Assembly: GCA_002499545.1 (NCBI GenBank)
Contig: DAME01000034.1
Location: 11,914 to 46,147 of the forward strand
DNA from: Euryarchaeota archaeon UBA88
Lineage (GTDB): Archaea > Thermoplasmatota > Poseidoniia > Poseidoniales > Poseidoniaceae
DNA length: 34,234 nucleotides
Direction: 5' to 3'
Part shown: piece by piece, positions 32,013 through 34,234 of the stretch
Numbering within the stretch: position 1 is the stretch's first letter
Layout of the letters: each line of letters starts with the position of its first letter
The notes under the pieces: model-generated
What the model was told of the DNA's origin: nothing
The model's database searches: none
The model's input: the letters and a program-made list of their open reading frames with translations, nothing else
Translations under genes and position numbers: made by a program

Positions 32013-33605
32013 TTAGAGTTCATTTGGCACCGGTGTTTGGTCCATATGCAAGAATGCATAGACCGCCCACCATGTGACAATGTCCCATGAATGAACGAGA
32101 TTGTTAATTCCTGTGGAATTATCTGTGCCCATGTAGTCAATCATGGTCTCCATTGTATCGCATTCACGGTGGTAACACGGATACCCATCTACCAAACCAT
32201 TCCATCCAAGGGTTGCAACACCGATGTTTTGGAACGAGTTGTGGTCACTTCGAGCGGTTGGTGATTCGTAAATTGCAACGGTATCTTCGTAAATATCGCC
32301 CCATAATGGACTCTCTCCACCCTCAAGCCAGGCTTCTCTTCCACGATCAATTTCGTAACCTAGATCCAGTGCATCTCCACCGATCCATTCCGCCAAGTAA
32401 TACATACCTGCTTGGTCAATCGCTTCCTGGGTTCCATCTGGACCAAGGTATACGGAGAGTGCATAATCACCTGGATAATTGACACCAGCCATGTCGAGGT
32501 TCAGATAATTGCTCACTGTAATTCCATCTGGGAGGTCGTTAGCGAACGAACGTGAACCCCACAATCCCTCTTCTTCAGAAGACCACAAACAGAAGACCAT
32601 TGTTCGGCGAGCATCGAATTCTGCAAGAACGCTAGCAGTGGTTAATACCATGCTCGATCCTGCTGCATTGTCGTAAGCGCCGTGTCTGGTCCCATAACCT
32701 GGAATTCCGATTTCAGCTCCAGGAGTGTAAGCCACAGGAGGTGCAATGTCAAAATGTGCGCCAAAGACGAGCCATTCATCTGGATAGACTGATCCATCTT
32801 TGTATCCGCAGATGTTGACCGCCCAGGCTGTATTCGATTGGAAACGATGGACTTCAACCCTATCCAATCCGTAGCCCTGCATTACGCCTTCGAAATAAGT
32901 AATTGCGTGCTCATACGAAGGGTTTGCATTTCCAATCCAGCGATCGAGATAGCCAACTGCTCCATCTGCACCGCATGTAGCACAAGGTGTATCGTCGGTA
33001 ATGAAATCGACCCAGTCATAGACATCTCTACCATTGACCCAACCATCACTTGCACCAACTCCGTTTTCTTCAGTCAGGTCAGCACGGTTCGGCCGGCTTG
33101 TTTCCAGAACAAGAGAAATGACATCGCCGCCGGATTGGTTTCCTGAAATCAACCAAGGCCACATCCCTCCTGCATCTTGATTTTCAACTGCTTGTACAGC
33201 AGAACCGGTATTCGGATTTTCAAGCCATGTGGTCCAAGACTCGTCTGCTTCTCGAATTGGCCAATCGACTCGGCCATTCTCTCCAACGAAGAAGACGACC
33301 TTATCGTTTCTTGGAGGCAGTAGGATGTTGATACTCACCTGCTCGCCAGAGTTCATATCAAGCACGGTACCGTTTTGAGCGCGCATCGAACCAGGATCTT
33401 GTATGAAGTACGGAATGAAGACCGCTAGGTCATCATTTGCATCGAGGGTTATAGTTTGCCACATTCCAGCCTCTAGCGAATCAGACTCAACAACTGTTAG
33501 AGACGATTCTCCAAGAAATTGTACTTCGTTTTCCCCAAAGCAACCTGAGAGTGGTGCAAGGACCATCAAAAACATAAGGCCAACAGCCTGTACAGGAATG
33601 CGCAT
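32013..33605 (-). CDS. Lipoprotein M28-family zinc metallopeptidase
   Basis: Predicted 530 aa. The signal peptide ends in LSGC (Cys22 lipidated), so it is anchored outside the membrane. An N-terminal beta-rich region (about 25-200) precedes the M28 catalytic domain with every co-catalytic zinc ligand visible: His284 and Asp286 (GAHFD), Asp312 (AYDNAAGSS), Glu344-Glu345 (WSSEEEG), Asp371 (NLDMAG) and His455 (RSDHNSF). Six further Cys may form disulfides. Likely an aminopeptidase that degrades external peptides, supplying amino acids to a heterotroph. In-frame upstream extensions to 33857 are rejected because they would bury the signal peptide. Confidence 0.92.
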   Translation of the reverse strand: MRIPVQAVGLMFLMVLAPLSGCFGENEVQFLGESSLTVVESDSLEAGMWQTITLDANDDLAVFIPYFIQDPGSMRAQNGTVLDMNSGEQVSINILLPPRNDKVVFFVGENGRVDWPIREADESWTTWLENPNTGSAVQAVENQDAGGMWPWLISGNQSGGDVISLVLETSRPNRADLTEENGVGASDGWVNGRDVYDWVDFITDDTPCATCGADGAVGYLDRWIGNANPSYEHAITYFEGVMQGYGLDRVEVHRFQSNTAWAVNICGYKDGSVYPDEWLVFGAHFDIAPPVAYTPGAEIGIPGYGTRHGAYDNAAGSSMVLTTASVLAEFDARRTMVFCLWSSEEEGLWGSRSFANDLPDGITVSNYLNLDMAGVNYPGDYALSVYLGPDGTQEAIDQAGMYYLAEWIGGDALDLGYEIDRGREAWLEGGESPLWGDIYEDTVAIYESPTARSDHNSFQNIGVATLGWNGLVDGYPCYHRECDTMETMIDYMGTDNSTGINNLVHSWDIVTWWAVYAFLHMDQTPVPNEL

Positions 33606-33742
33606 GTCGAAACCCAACCACCGCTTATGTTTGAATTCAGTGGTCTTGGCGAAGACGTTTGAACCTCTTGGACACAGATGGCTTGCGTACAAGGGTAAGA
33701 GGCGGTATGAATTGTTAAGTGATTGAAAAATAATTTCATAGT

Positions 33743-34153
33743 TCAGGAACAATCTTCTCCAGGGAAGCCCCAACAACCACAGAACATATCTTGTATGACA
33801 TATTCGATGAATATTACAGTAGAGATTACTATGATAATCCCAGTAAGTATACTCCAAAAAAATACATGGCCTGAATCAATATTCGACCTAAACAACGATA
33901 CCAACCAAAATATTGGACTGATTGGAAAGCAGTAGAAACTTATGGCAAATAATGCGACCCCAATCGTTTCGAAGATTGTGTCATCCCCCGAAGCGCATGA
34001 TTCTGGAGCAAGAACGTATCCTATGTATGCGAAAATTCCTCCAACAATCGACATTAGAATGAAAGCTTTACAGAGTTTTTCGTGAAACCGATTTACACTG
34101 CTAAGATATTTTTCTTCTTTGATTTCTACTGACAAATTCTGCTTTTTTGACAT
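33743..34153 (-). CDS. Small three-helix membrane protein, unknown function
   Basis: Predicted 136 aa with a charged N-terminus and hydrophobic segments at about 28-48, 63-86 and 94-118, ending in a Cys-rich tail (MFCGCWGFPGEDC). No family is recognised. The ATG at 34153 lies about 29 bases after the centre of a TATA-like TTAAATTAAA (34178-34187), consistent with a leaderless mRNA. It is on the same strand as the M28 peptidase with a 137-base gap, which has its own AT-rich sequence, so a shared transcript is not implied. Low-GC codons compared with the rest of the window. Confidence 0.65.
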   Translation of the reverse strand: MSKKQNLSVEIKEEKYLSSVNRFHEKLCKAFILMSIVGGIFAYIGYVLAPESCASGDDTIFETIGVALFAISFYCFPISPIFWLVSLFRSNIDSGHVFFWSILTGIIIVISTVIFIEYVIQDMFCGCWGFPGEDCS

Positions 34154-34177
34154 GTCAACGGTTTTAATGATATAGGG

Positions 34178-34187
34178 ATTTAATTTA
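34178..34187 (-). promoter_or_regulatory. TATA-like box of the 34153 gene
   Basis: TTAAATTAAA on the minus strand, about 29 bases before the ATG. Confidence 0.45.
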
Positions 34188-34234
34188 ACCCTTTACCCGG
34201 CGAAAAATACCAATACATGGGCTCGCAGTGGGCT

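Noticed and set aside
33606..33857. 84-residue extension of the M28 peptidase
   Set aside because: It would bury the lipoprotein signal and has no family match.

Overview
The window looks like a chromosomal fragment of an uncultivated marine planktonic archaeon. The best fit is Marine Group II Euryarchaeota (Candidatus Poseidoniia). This rests on gene content, not on a marker-gene search: a two-subunit archaeal 2-oxoacid:ferredoxin oxidoreductase, an RqcH/NEMF protein, a PGF-CTERM-like surface-protein tail, very large acidic secreted proteins rich in Asp, Asn and Thr, lipoproteins with LSGC lipoboxes, AT-rich TATA-like boxes just upstream of starts, and a carotenoid/retinal gene cluster of the kind that serves rhodopsin phototrophs. 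There are no rRNA genes, no CRISPR array, no transposase and no phage genes. No stretch longer than about 250 bases lacks a gene.

Layout, left to right. 1-260 is the RGG-rich C-terminal tail of a protein cut by the window edge. On the minus strand, 264-5044 is a likely operon read as Nudix-MBL fusion, MDR quinone-oxidoreductase-like protein, rqcH. A tiny membrane protein (5136-5324, +) is divergent from it. A 1,232-residue secreted EF-hand protein (minus strand, start at 9079) is divergent from a cytoplasmic Tudor/EF-hand/Tudor-knot protein (9275-10585, +), and the intergenic region carries the same 10-base promoter-proximal element facing each gene. Next come a tRNA-Gln(CUG) and a glutaredoxin. 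The minus-strand korA-korB-DUF2135 operon (14885 down to 11148) is followed by plus-strand genes for a membrane-anchored cyclophilin, aconitase A and a conserved-looking unknown.

19819-26484 encodes a giant (about 2,220 aa) surface protein: signal peptide, FG-GAP repeats, jelly-roll/CARDB-like segments, a glutamine-amidotransferase-like segment, a PKD-like segment, one membrane helix, and a cytoplasmic tail with a duplicated 25-residue motif. A lipoprotein gene follows. Then comes the carotenoid/retinal cluster: crtI (minus) divergent from crtB-crtY-blh (plus, tightly overlapping). The window ends with a lipoprotein M28 metallopeptidase and a small three-helix membrane protein, both minus strand.

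How the genes work together. CrtB, CrtI, CrtY and Blh cover every step from geranylgeranyl diphosphate to retinal, which implies a rhodopsin encoded elsewhere in the genome; none is in this window. KorAB and AcnA serve the TCA cycle. The giant FG-GAP protein, the EF-hand protein, the two lipoproteins and the anchored cyclophilin point to a Ca2+-dependent surface and protein-degrading, particle-associated lifestyle. RqcH and the RGG protein belong to translation quality control and RNA handling.
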